Source: an uncultured Verrucomicrobia subdivision 3 bacterium
GTDB lineage: Bacteria > Verrucomicrobiota > Verrucomicrobiia > Limisphaerales > UBA11358
Reading direction: 5' to 3'
Length of the DNA: 42,976 bases
Assembly: GCA_903944085.1 (NCBI GenBank)
Contig: CAJAQO010000049.1
Coordinates: 1-42,976 of the forward strand
The position numbers and the translations under genes are program-made. The notes under the pieces are model-generated. The model was not told the DNA's origin and did not search any database. It saw nothing but the letters and a program-made list of their open reading frames with translations. Below, piece after piece: positions 8,788-15,528 of this stretch (position 1 is its first letter; each line of letters opens with the position of its first letter).

Positions 8788-9402
8788 TTACTGGCCCGGC
8801 GGCGGTCCGGCCGGCGGATTGTTGCCACCGTTACCACCGGGCGGCGGACCCGCCTGGTCATCGTCGGGCGGCGGGCCACCGGCGTCGTTGCCGCCCGGGC
8901 CATCCTGCGGCGGCGGACCGGGCCGCTTGCCGAGGTATTCATCGCGCGTCAACTGCCCGTCGCCATTTTTGTCGAGCGATTTCAGCGCGGCGGGCGCGTT
9001 GGCGATTTCGCTGGCGTCAATCACGCCGTCGCCGTTCGCATCGAGCGCTTTGATGATCAACGGCAGCGGCGGGCGTTTCGCGTCCGCCGGTGCGTCCGGC
9101 GGCAGCGGCGGCAGGTATTCATCGGCCGTCAATTTGCCGTCGCCATTTTTGTCCAGTGTCAGCAACTGCGCGCTGGCGTTGGCAATTTCATTGGAATCAA
9201 TAATGCCGTCGTGATTGACGTCCAGCACCGAAACAATCGGCAAGGGCGGGTGACGATGGTGTCCGCCGGGGCCGCCCCGGCCACCGGGACCGCCGGGACT
9301 GCCGCCGCCGGGCGGGCCGTCGTTGTTGTCTTGGGCGCTGGCGAGCAGCGCGGTAGTGCCCAGCGCAACGAGCGCCAGAAGGATTGCATTTTTCATTTTC
9401 AT
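8788..9402 (-). CDS. Secreted EF-hand calcium-binding protein, Pro/Gly-rich
   Basis: A 204-residue exported protein. The ATG at 9402 ([24 protein letters not shown]) has GAAAGG about 6 nt upstream and gives a clean signal peptide. Four EF-hand loops follow in two pairs: [36 protein letters not shown] and [12 protein letters not shown]. All keep the D-x-N-x-D-G and final Glu ligands for Ca2+. A Gly/Pro-rich stretch ([12 protein letters not shown]) precedes them and another ends the protein. It has its own promoter with the same regulatory box found before the YHYH and regulator genes. The role in the locus is unknown; calcium or another divalent ion is the likely ligand. Confidence 0.85.
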   Translation of the reverse strand: MKMKNAILLALVALGTTALLASAQDNNDGPPGGGSPGGPGGRGGPGGHHRHPPLPIVSVLDVNHDGIIDSNEIANASAQLLTLDKNGDGKLTADEYLPPLPPDAPADAKRPPLPLIIKALDANGDGVIDASEIANAPAALKSLDKNGDGQLTRDEYLGKRPGPPPQDGPGGNDAGGPPPDDDQAGPPPGGNGGNNPPAGPPPGQ

Positions 9403-9509
9403 AATTTGCCTTTCGTGTTGTTTGTTTGTGGGTGTAAATTTTTTAACGATCAGTTCCGTGATTTCATTTTTTATTTGCTGTCCGGTGATGCGATCGTTTA
9501 CATGGCGCA

Positions 9510-9543
9510 AATCTACCGCAAGCAACCTTAAGTGAATATTAAG
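9510..9543 (-). promoter_or_regulatory. PmrA-like box and -10 for the EF-hand gene
   Basis: Read on the minus strand: CTTAAT-ATTCA-CTTAAG (9543 to 9527), 11 bp, then TAGATT (9515 to 9510). The downstream half-site takes the place of the -35. The half-sites, 11-bp gap and TAGAWT element recur at the YHYH promoter. A leader of about 100 nt would precede the ATG at 9402. Confidence 0.7.
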
Positions 9544-9561
9544 CTGAAAAGATTCCTTAAA

Positions 9562-11394
9562 TTATTTTTCAGCCGGAATGGTGGCGCTTGTCGGAATATA
9601 TTGCGCGTCCGTCAGCGTTTTCAAAAAAGCCACCAGCGCGCGCTTGTCCGCTGCCATCAACGGCACGCCGCCATCGGGATGCTTGGCCAGATTCGGATCG
9701 AGCGTCGCGCTGCGGACCACTCCTGTCGAGTAATGCTCGATCACCTCTGCCAAAGTGCGAAAACGTCCGTCGTGCATGTAAGGCGCGGTCAGCGCGATAT
9801 TGCGCAGCGACGGCACCGCAAACTTGCCGCGATCCGACGCCTTGCCGGTGACCTGCTCACGGCCGAGGTCTTTGAACGCGCCGTCCGAACCGTTGTTCGC
9901 GAAGCTCTGGCTCTGGAACAGCGGCCCGCCGTGGCAGTGAAAACAATCCGCGCCAAACTGTCCGCGCCGCGGATCGTATTCGGTGGAAAATAATTCAAAG
10001 CCGCGCTGCTCGTCTGGCGTGAATTTTTCCTCGCCGCGCAAAACCCGGTCGAACTTGGCGTTGAACGACGTGAGCGTGAGCAGATAATTTTCCAGCGCGA
10101 GCGAAATTTTTTCCGCCGTGATTTCCGGCGAGCCGAACGCGGCGGCAAACAGGCTGGTGTAATCCATTTCCGCTTTCCGCTTTGCGCTTTCCGCTTTTTC
10201 AGATTTCAGTTTCGCCACCAGATTCGTCAGCGACTGGTGCATCTCGATGGGATTCTGAATCGGCAGCAACACCTGCGCGCGCAAGCTTTTCGCTCGGCCG
10301 TCCCAGAAAAATTCCTTTTTCCACGCGAGATTGAACAGCGGCATGGAATTGCGCGGGCCAAATTCGCCTTCCGCACCGCGCGCCGTCCGGCGGTTATCCG
10401 CAAATGCTTTTTCCGGCAGATGACAATCGGCGCACGACTGCGCGTCGTTGATGGAAATGCGCTTGTCAAAAAAAAGCGTTTTGCCGAGTTCAACGCGTTC
10501 GACGGTGAGCGGATTATCGCGCGGCAAATCGGGAATTGGAAACGTTTCGCTCATCTGGAACGGATACGGCGTGAATTTTTCCGGCAGATAAAGCGGCTTC
10601 GGGTGCGCCACGGCAATTTCCGCGTCGGTCAGCGAGGTGATTTTGTGAACGCGAAACGCGCCCGCGAGATTCACGACCAGCGCGGCGGAAATCGGATCGC
10701 CATCCCGCGAGTGCGTCGAGGATCCGTCTTTGCCGAAAGCAAGCGGGCGCGGCGCGTTCAGCAATGTCGCCAGGTCAAAATCCAGTTCCAGCTTGGTTTC
10801 GTTGGTGATGGTGAGCGGCGCGGCGAGCGTGATGCGTGTGGCGTTCGTGTCGCGGGCGAGATGATAAGCCCAGCCGTCGAGTTGCCCGGCGGCGTTGCGC
10901 CACAAGCCTTCGAGCGCGAGAAAAATAAATCCGCCCTGCCAGCTCCAGTGCAAGCCGTTGAGATTGGGATTGAGCGGATGGCTGGCGGGAAACTGGGCGA
11001 TATCCGCGTGGTTTAGATTGGTGTTCAAGCCGACGAGAAAACGCACGGAACAAAATTCGTTCGCCGGAATTTTATCGAGCCAGATGGAATTCCGGTTCTG
11101 GTCGAAATCGAGCCACGCGACGGCGTTGGAAATTTCCAGCCACGAGCCGTCGCTGCGTTGCAACGCGAAATCGCTGACGAGATAGCTCACGCGCGTGATG
11201 GAAAATGTTTCGCCGGCCGAAGTTTGGTAGCGCAGCGAAGCCGGCTGGAGATTTTCACCGGAAACTTTCGGTGTGATTTTAATTTGCAGCGTGGCACCAA
11301 AGACCAAATTCCAATGTCCGGAAAAAATCCAAAGTCCAAGCATCAACGGTCGTGACAGGCTGCGAGGCTTGATTTGTTTAACTTGAAAGTTCAC
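9562..11394 (-). CDS. MbnP-like domain fused to MbnH/MauG-like di-heme peroxidase
   Basis: A 610-residue exported fusion. Residues about 35-250 match the MbnP-type copper-binding family: LRYQTSAGETFSITRVSYLVS, then HPLNPNLNGLHWSWQGGFIF and LEG. Residues about 285-605 are a bacterial cytochrome c peroxidase/MauG-type domain with two c-heme sites, CADCH (321-325) and CFHCH (484-488), and the APYMHDGRFRTLAEVIEHY segment. In known systems MbnH oxidises a Trp of its separate partner MbnP to kynurenine, which creates a copper site; here both parts are one chain (the function is inference). The GTG at 11394 is the likely start, giving a Lys/Arg n-region before the hydrophobic LMLGLWIFSG core, but no clear ribosome site is seen. 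It lies 33 bp after the YHYH gene and is probably co-transcribed with it. It contains two heptamer arrays. Confidence 0.85.
   Translation of the reverse strand: MNFQVKQIKPRSLSRPLMLGLWIFSGHWNLVFGATLQIKITPKVSGENLQPASLRYQTSAGETFSITRVSYLVSDFALQRSDGSWLEISNAVAWLDFDQNRNSIWLDKIPANEFCSVRFLVGLNTNLNHADIAQFPASHPLNPNLNGLHWSWQGGFIFLALEGLWRNAAGQLDGWAYHLARDTNATRITLAAPLTITNETKLELDFDLATLLNAPRPLAFGKDGSSTHSRDGDPISAALVVNLAGAFRVHKITSLTDAEIAVAHPKPLYLPEKFTPYPFQMSETFPIPDLPRDNPLTVERVELGKTLFFDKRISINDAQSCADCHLPEKAFADNRRTARGAEGEFGPRNSMPLFNLAWKKEFFWDGRAKSLRAQVLLPIQNPIEMHQSLTNLVAKLKSEKAESAKRKAEMDYTSLFAAAFGSPEITAEKISLALENYLLTLTSFNAKFDRVLRGEEKFTPDEQRGFELFSTEYDPRRGQFGADCFHCHGGPLFQSQSFANNGSDGAFKDLGREQVTGKASDRGKFAVPSLRNIALTAPYMHDGRFRTLAEVIEHYSTGVVRSATLDPNLAKHPDGGVPLMAADKRALVAFLKTLTDAQYIPTSATIPAEK
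10171..10198. repeat. Four 7-bp repeats (CGCTTTC) inside the MbnP-MbnH gene
   Basis: CGCTTTC, CGCTTTG, CGCTTTC and CGCTTTT follow each other without gaps at 10171, 10178, 10185 and 10192. On the coding strand they give the charged stretch KSEKAESAKRKAE. In related peroxidases this loop before the 'Y..LFAAAFG' motif is normally shorter (family knowledge), so it looks like an in-frame insertion. Confidence 0.7.
11297..11342. repeat. CCAAANT heptamer array at the signal peptide of the MbnP-MbnH gene
   Basis: CCAAAGA, CCAAATT and CCAATGT are contiguous 7-mers at 11297-11317. After an 11-bp interruption come CCAAAGT and CCAAGCA (11329-11342). On the minus strand they encode the hydrophobic run LGLWIFSGHWNLVFG, the core of the signal peptide. 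Confidence 0.6.
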
Positions 11395-11427
11395 CGGAGC
11401 GGGGAGTTTGGGTGCTGGCCTTTTGAA

Positions 11428-13212
11428 TCACGGGTTGATCGTGAAGGCGCTGCTGAAAGTGTAGGGCGGCGGACCGGAGGTGAATGTCACCACGACGTTT
11501 TGGGTTCCGAGTGCGTTGGTGGTGGCAATATGGAAATTCGCGAGCACAGTTCCTTGGACCGCGTAAGATGAACTCGTGGCCGTCGTCGCTCCGAGCGTGA
11601 CGCTGGTGATCGGCGCGTTGGCTGGCGGCGACGGCGGGGTGCCGGGCAGCGTGATGCTCAAGGTGATGTTTGTGCCCGAACCGCGACTGACCACGCCGCT
11701 GCCCGGCACCGCATACGTTGCCGCGCCGCCGCCCGTGCCGCCGCCCGAACTGACGGCGTCATAATTTGCGAGCGCCGTTCGCGCGACCCGGTAGAAATTA
11801 TAATTGTCGGCGGCATTGCTGGTATAGCTCGCCGAATTTAAAATGGCGGCAGCGTTGGTTGATTGGGTTGTCCAGGTTGAAAAATTCGTCGTGGATTGCA
11901 CGGTGTAGGTGCCGCCTTCGGTGGCGCTCCAAGTCAAAGTGACCGTGCCGTTTTTCACCGCGGGCGCACTAAGCAAGGGACGGGCGCTTGGCCCGCCGAG
12001 AAAATTCGTCACCACGTTTTCCGAAATGCTCGTGATCGCACCACCGGTCACGCTGCCGTAGTAACCGCGTCCGATGTTGTAAGGAAACACGGGCGTGCCG
12101 TCGCTGGCGATGGCGACGAAATAAGCATAAGTCCCGCCCGGAAATTCCGGCGTGACACACCACCGGCCATTGTATTCATCGAGGTCATAAGTATTCGTGC
12201 CGGGCGCAATGCCATGGTCGCCGAGATAATCGTTGTCTTCCATATAGCGTCCCAGCGGATAGCTCGTGCTGACGGCTGGGCCGGTGACAATGTTGGATGC
12301 GACTCCGAACAGGCGAACGGCCCATTGCGGAATCGTCGAACGTCCGTTGGCCGTGAGATTGCTTGTGCCGTATGCGCCGTTGCGGAGCACATAGCCGGAA
12401 ATCATCCGGCGGATGCCGCTGCTGGCATCGTTGGAAATGCTGTAACCATAAGGCCCGTAAATCGGAAAGCCATCCGCCACCCAGCCGAGAATCGGCGAAT
12501 GTTTCGTCGGCGCGTTGGTGGATTCGGTAAACGTCTTCGTATTTGCATTGTAATCCACATGATCGCCGATCAGATAACGCAGCGCCGGCGGATTCGCGTG
12601 GTAATGATAAGTGCCGGTATTCTGTTGGTGCGCGTTGCCCGCGTCAAACGTCGGGCCTTCGTTCACATACGCGTCGCGGTTCCAATAATAAGTGGTGTTC
12701 CCGGCGCTGACTTCCGCCGAGCCGTTCCACGCAAACGCGTCCCAACTGTTGAACATCTCCACGCCGTCCACGAAGATGCCGATCTGTCCGCCGCCGCTGA
12801 TGGTTTTCGTGGCCGGCACGCTGTTCGTGCGCGGCAGGCGGTAAAGAACTTTCTGGTTCACCGGCAGGTTCGGAAACGAGCCGTTCTGCCACGGACCCAT
12901 CGTGTAGCCTGCCAGCCCGGTGCTGCGCACATAGACCGAGTTTGCCGAGGAATACACTTCCTGCACGCCGCAATACGCCGGCGCCGACTGGGTTTGTGTG
13001 CCATTGCTCCAGGTCGTCAGCGCCGTGCCGGCGCTTTTCATCGCGTTATTGGTGTAGATGCGCGCGTATTGGCCGGAATAAGCAGTGAACCAGCCGTTCG
13101 TGCGCGGATCGGCGGCTCGCGTTGAAATGGCGAAGAGGAAAACCATTCCCGCCAGCCGCCGGAGGCAATGGAGCCGGTTGTTTTTGCTGCGAACCTGGAT
13201 TTGTGTTTTCAT
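11428..13212 (-). CDS. Secreted YHYH-domain protein
   Basis: A 594-residue exported protein of unknown biochemical role. The n-region (KNNRLHCLRRLAG) and MVFLFAISTRA core form a signal peptide ending near residue 33. The name-giving Tyr-His-Tyr-His is at residues 202-205 in GTYHYHANPP, followed by LGWVADGFPIYGPYGY and the DEYNGRWCVTPEFPGGTYAYF block of the same family (PF14240). The His/Tyr-rich motif suggests metal binding, which is unproven. Residues about 420-500 carry the 'GGTYTVQSTTNFSTW...YNFYRVAR' domain also present at the end of the amylase. The predicted promoter puts the transcript start almost on the ATG at 13212, so the mRNA may be leaderless, or translation may begin at Met23. 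It is first gene of a likely two-gene operon. Confidence 0.85.
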   Translation of the reverse strand: MKTQIQVRSKNNRLHCLRRLAGMVFLFAISTRAADPRTNGWFTAYSGQYARIYTNNAMKSAGTALTTWSNGTQTQSAPAYCGVQEVYSSANSVYVRSTGLAGYTMGPWQNGSFPNLPVNQKVLYRLPRTNSVPATKTISGGGQIGIFVDGVEMFNSWDAFAWNGSAEVSAGNTTYYWNRDAYVNEGPTFDAGNAHQQNTGTYHYHANPPALRYLIGDHVDYNANTKTFTESTNAPTKHSPILGWVADGFPIYGPYGYSISNDASSGIRRMISGYVLRNGAYGTSNLTANGRSTIPQWAVRLFGVASNIVTGPAVSTSYPLGRYMEDNDYLGDHGIAPGTNTYDLDEYNGRWCVTPEFPGGTYAYFVAIASDGTPVFPYNIGRGYYGSVTGGAITSISENVVTNFLGGPSARPLLSAPAVKNGTVTLTWSATEGGTYTVQSTTNFSTWTTQSTNAAAILNSASYTSNAADNYNFYRVARTALANYDAVSSGGGTGGGAATYAVPGSGVVSRGSGTNITLSITLPGTPPSPPANAPITSVTLGATTATSSSYAVQGTVLANFHIATTNALGTQNVVVTFTSGPPPYTFSSAFTINP

Positions 13213-13218
13213 GCGGGC

Positions 13219-13252
13219 ATTCTACGCGGAGCTACCTTAAGCAAACATGAAG
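13219..13252 (-). promoter_or_regulatory. PmrA-like box and -10 for the YHYH operon
   Basis: On the minus strand: CTTCAT-GTTTG-CTTAAG (13252 to 13236), 11 bp, then TAGAAT (13224 to 13219). Half-site spacing, the GT after CTTAAG and the distance to the -10 are the same as at 9510-9543. The -10 ends only 6 bp before the ATG. Confidence 0.72.
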
Positions 13253-13289
13253 CTAACTATTATTTGCGCTGGGGTGGTCAGTTTTCGGC

Positions 13290-13323
13290 CTTCATCTTGC
13301 CTTAAGGTTGACGGTGCGATGAT
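13290..13323 (+). promoter_or_regulatory. PmrA-like box upstream of the response regulator
   Basis: CTTCAT-CTTGC-CTTAAG at 13290-13306 on the plus strand, followed by GT as in the other two boxes. The -10 at the matching distance (GATGAT, 13318-13323) is poor. It lies 68 bp before the regulator ATG and suggests autoregulation. Together with 13219-13252 it makes a divergent regulatory region. Confidence 0.62.
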
Positions 13324-13374
13324 GCCGCGCTGGCGATTGCCTGCCATCCGTGCTAAAACTCCGCCAGCCTGAAC

Positions 13375-14025
13375 ATGAGAATTCTCGTTGTCGAAGACGA
13401 ACCAGATTTACTCGCGAGCCTTGCCCAGGCTCTGCGCGAGGAAGGCTACGCCGTGGACACCGCCGACAACGGCGACGACGGTTTCTTCAATGCCGAAGGC
13501 ACCGATTACGACGCCATCGTGCTCGACGTGATGCTGCCCGGCTTGGACGGCTGGGAAATTCTTAAGCGCCTCCGCAAAACCAAAAAAACACCCGTGCTGA
13601 TGCTCACCGCGCGCGACCAGACGCGGGATCGCGTTAAAGGCCTCGACACCGGCGCGGATGATTACGTCGTCAAACCGTTTGATCTCGAAGAAGTGTTCGC
13701 CCGCCTCCGCGCCATCATTCGTCGCAGCGCCAATAAGACGACGAACATTTTTGAAATTGGCGAGGTGAAAATTGACACCGCCGCGCGCCAGGTTTTCTTC
13801 AAAAACAAAATGGTTGAAATCACCGCCCGCGAATATGCGCTGTTGGAATTTCTCGCGCTGCATCGTGGCGAAGTCGTCACCCGCACGCAGCTTTACGAAC
13901 ATCTTTTTGACGAGAACGAAAGCTCGCTGTCCAACCTGCTCGACGTCCACGTTTCCAATGTCCGCAAAAAGCTCGGCGCGGAATTTATCGCCACGCGGCG
14001 CGGCCACGGCTATTGCATCGAATGA
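13375..14025 (+). CDS. OmpR-family response regulator (PmrA/QseB/CusR-like)
   Basis: A 216-residue transcription factor. The receiver spans 1-115 with acidic residues Asp8/Glu9, phospho-acceptor Asp51 in IVLDVMLPG, the LTAR switch Thr78 and Lys100 in YVVKPFD. The winged-helix DNA-binding domain is at about 125-216 and ends in LDVHVSNVRKKLGAEFIATRRGHGYCIE. Its stop overlaps the kinase start by 4 bp. OmpR-family proteins of this branch bind direct repeats with one half-site per helical turn, and such repeats stand before this gene, the YHYH operon and the EF-hand gene. Those are therefore its likely targets (inference). Confidence 0.93.
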   Translation: MRILVVEDEPDLLASLAQALREEGYAVDTADNGDDGFFNAEGTDYDAIVLDVMLPGLDGWEILKRLRKTKKTPVLMLTARDQTRDRVKGLDTGADDYVVKPFDLEEVFARLRAIIRRSANKTTNIFEIGEVKIDTAARQVFFKNKMVEITAREYALLEFLALHRGEVVTRTQLYEHLFDENESSLSNLLDVHVSNVRKKLGAEFIATRRGHGYCIE

Positions 14026-15527
14026 AGATGTTTAAATCCATCAAATGGCGTTTGCAACTCTGGTATGGGCTGATTCTGGTTGCCGTTTTGGCGGGCTTTG
14101 GCGTCACGGCCTATCAGCTTGAACGGAACCGGCAGTTTGGTCGCATTGACCAAGAATTACATCGCCGGATCGGCATGCTGGCCAATGCGCTGCATCGTCC
14201 GCCGCCGCGCCGGCCGGAGCAGGAATTTTTTCGGCCACCGCGGGATCAGATGCGGGACGATGGGCCGCCCATGGTGCCGGGAAATCGTCCGCTGCTGGAA
14301 TTTCGTCTGCCGGCGGAGAACGCCCAGCTTTTTGGCACCAACGATCCCAACGGTTTTTATTTCCGGATTATCCAAGTCATTGAACATGGCCGGCAGGAAA
14401 TTGCCCGCTCGGACAACTATCACGATTTGGCGGAGCCGGCGGCGGCTGTTCAATTCGATCATTTTTTTGACCGGCAGAATCACGTTGATTCGGGTCCGGA
14501 CAATCCGCCGGCCAAACTGAAGACGATGGATTATCACGCTGAACGCATCACCGCAGACTTTCTGCCGTCCGGCGAATTTATTGAAGTCGGCTGCTCCGTC
14601 ACTCCCGAACTGAAGGAACTTCAGCACACCGCTTTGAACCTCACGCTCATTGGCGGATTGATTTTGCTCGTCGGCCTCGCGGGCGGCTGGTGGTTGGTCG
14701 GGCACGCTCTGCGGCCGATATCCGAAATCAGCGCGACGGCGGTGAAAATTTCCGCCGGCGATCTGGCGCAGCGCATCAACGTCGCCGAGGCGGAAAGCGA
14801 ACTCGGCCAGCTTGCGGCGGTTTTGAACTCCACTTTCGCGCGGCTGGAAACGGCCTTCGCACAGCAGAAACAATTTGCCGCCGACGCGGCGCACGAATTG
14901 CGAACGCCGGTTTCCGTGATGCTCACGCAAACGCAGACCGCGCTCAACCGCGAGCGCGATGCCGCCAGCTACAAGCTGACCGTCGAGGCCTGTCAGCGCG
15001 CGGCGCAGCGGATGCGCAAGCTGATCGAGTCGCTGCTGGCGCTCGCGCGATTTGACGCCGGACAGGAAATTTTAAACCGGCAACGCTTTGATTTTTCCAA
15101 AACGATTGGTGACAGCGTCAACCTGGTGCAGCCGCTGGCGGACGAACGCGGCGTGAAAGTTTCCGTCGCGGCGGAACCGCTCGAAATCACCGGCGATTCC
15201 GAACGGCTGGCGCAAGTCGTCACCAACCTGCTGACGAATGCAATTCAATACAACCGTCCCGGCGGCGAAGTGCGCGTGAAACTGGAATCGCAAAACGGCC
15301 TCGCCGTGCTGGCCGTTGCCGACACCGGGCTGGGCATCGCGGCGGAAGATTTGCCGCGCGTGTTCGGACGATTTTTCCGCGCCGACCAGTCGCGCACCGG
15401 CGCCGGCAATGCCGGGCTTGGCCTCGCGATTTCCAAGGCCATTATCGAAGCTCACGGTGGCGCGATTGAGGTGGCCAGCGAAATGAATTCCGGGACGACG
15501 TTTACGGTCCGACTCCCGAAAGATTGA
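14022..15527 (+). CDS. Sensor histidine kinase, CusS/QseC-like
   Basis: A 501-residue membrane kinase. The ATG at 14022 overlaps the regulator's TGA (ATGA), which beats the upstream TTG at 14013. TM1 is about residues 10-28 and TM2 about 203-226. Between them is a roughly 175-residue periplasmic sensor rich in Pro, Arg and His (PPPRRPEQEFFRPPRDQMRD, FDHFFDRQNHVD, MDYH). HAMP follows (LRPISEISATAVKISAGDLAQRI), then the H-box DAAHELRTP with His291, the N-box NLLTNAIQYN, and ATP-binding DTGLGIA and NAGLGLAI. The gene pair sits next to the MbnP-MbnH/YHYH operon. The ligand is unknown; a metal ion is a reasonable guess from context. Confidence 0.92.
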   Translation: MKMFKSIKWRLQLWYGLILVAVLAGFGVTAYQLERNRQFGRIDQELHRRIGMLANALHRPPPRRPEQEFFRPPRDQMRDDGPPMVPGNRPLLEFRLPAENAQLFGTNDPNGFYFRIIQVIEHGRQEIARSDNYHDLAEPAAAVQFDHFFDRQNHVDSGPDNPPAKLKTMDYHAERITADFLPSGEFIEVGCSVTPELKELQHTALNLTLIGGLILLVGLAGGWWLVGHALRPISEISATAVKISAGDLAQRINVAEAESELGQLAAVLNSTFARLETAFAQQKQFAADAAHELRTPVSVMLTQTQTALNRERDAASYKLTVEACQRAAQRMRKLIESLLALARFDAGQEILNRQRFDFSKTIGDSVNLVQPLADERGVKVSVAAEPLEITGDSERLAQVVTNLLTNAIQYNRPGGEVRVKLESQNGLAVLAVADTGLGIAAEDLPRVFGRFFRADQSRTGAGNAGLGLAISKAIIEAHGGAIEVASEMNSGTTFTVRLPKD

Positions 15528-15528
15528 T

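Noticed and set aside
13559-13566. Fourth CTTAAG site inside the response regulator gene
   Set aside because: It is a single half-site in coding sequence with no partner at 11-bp spacing.
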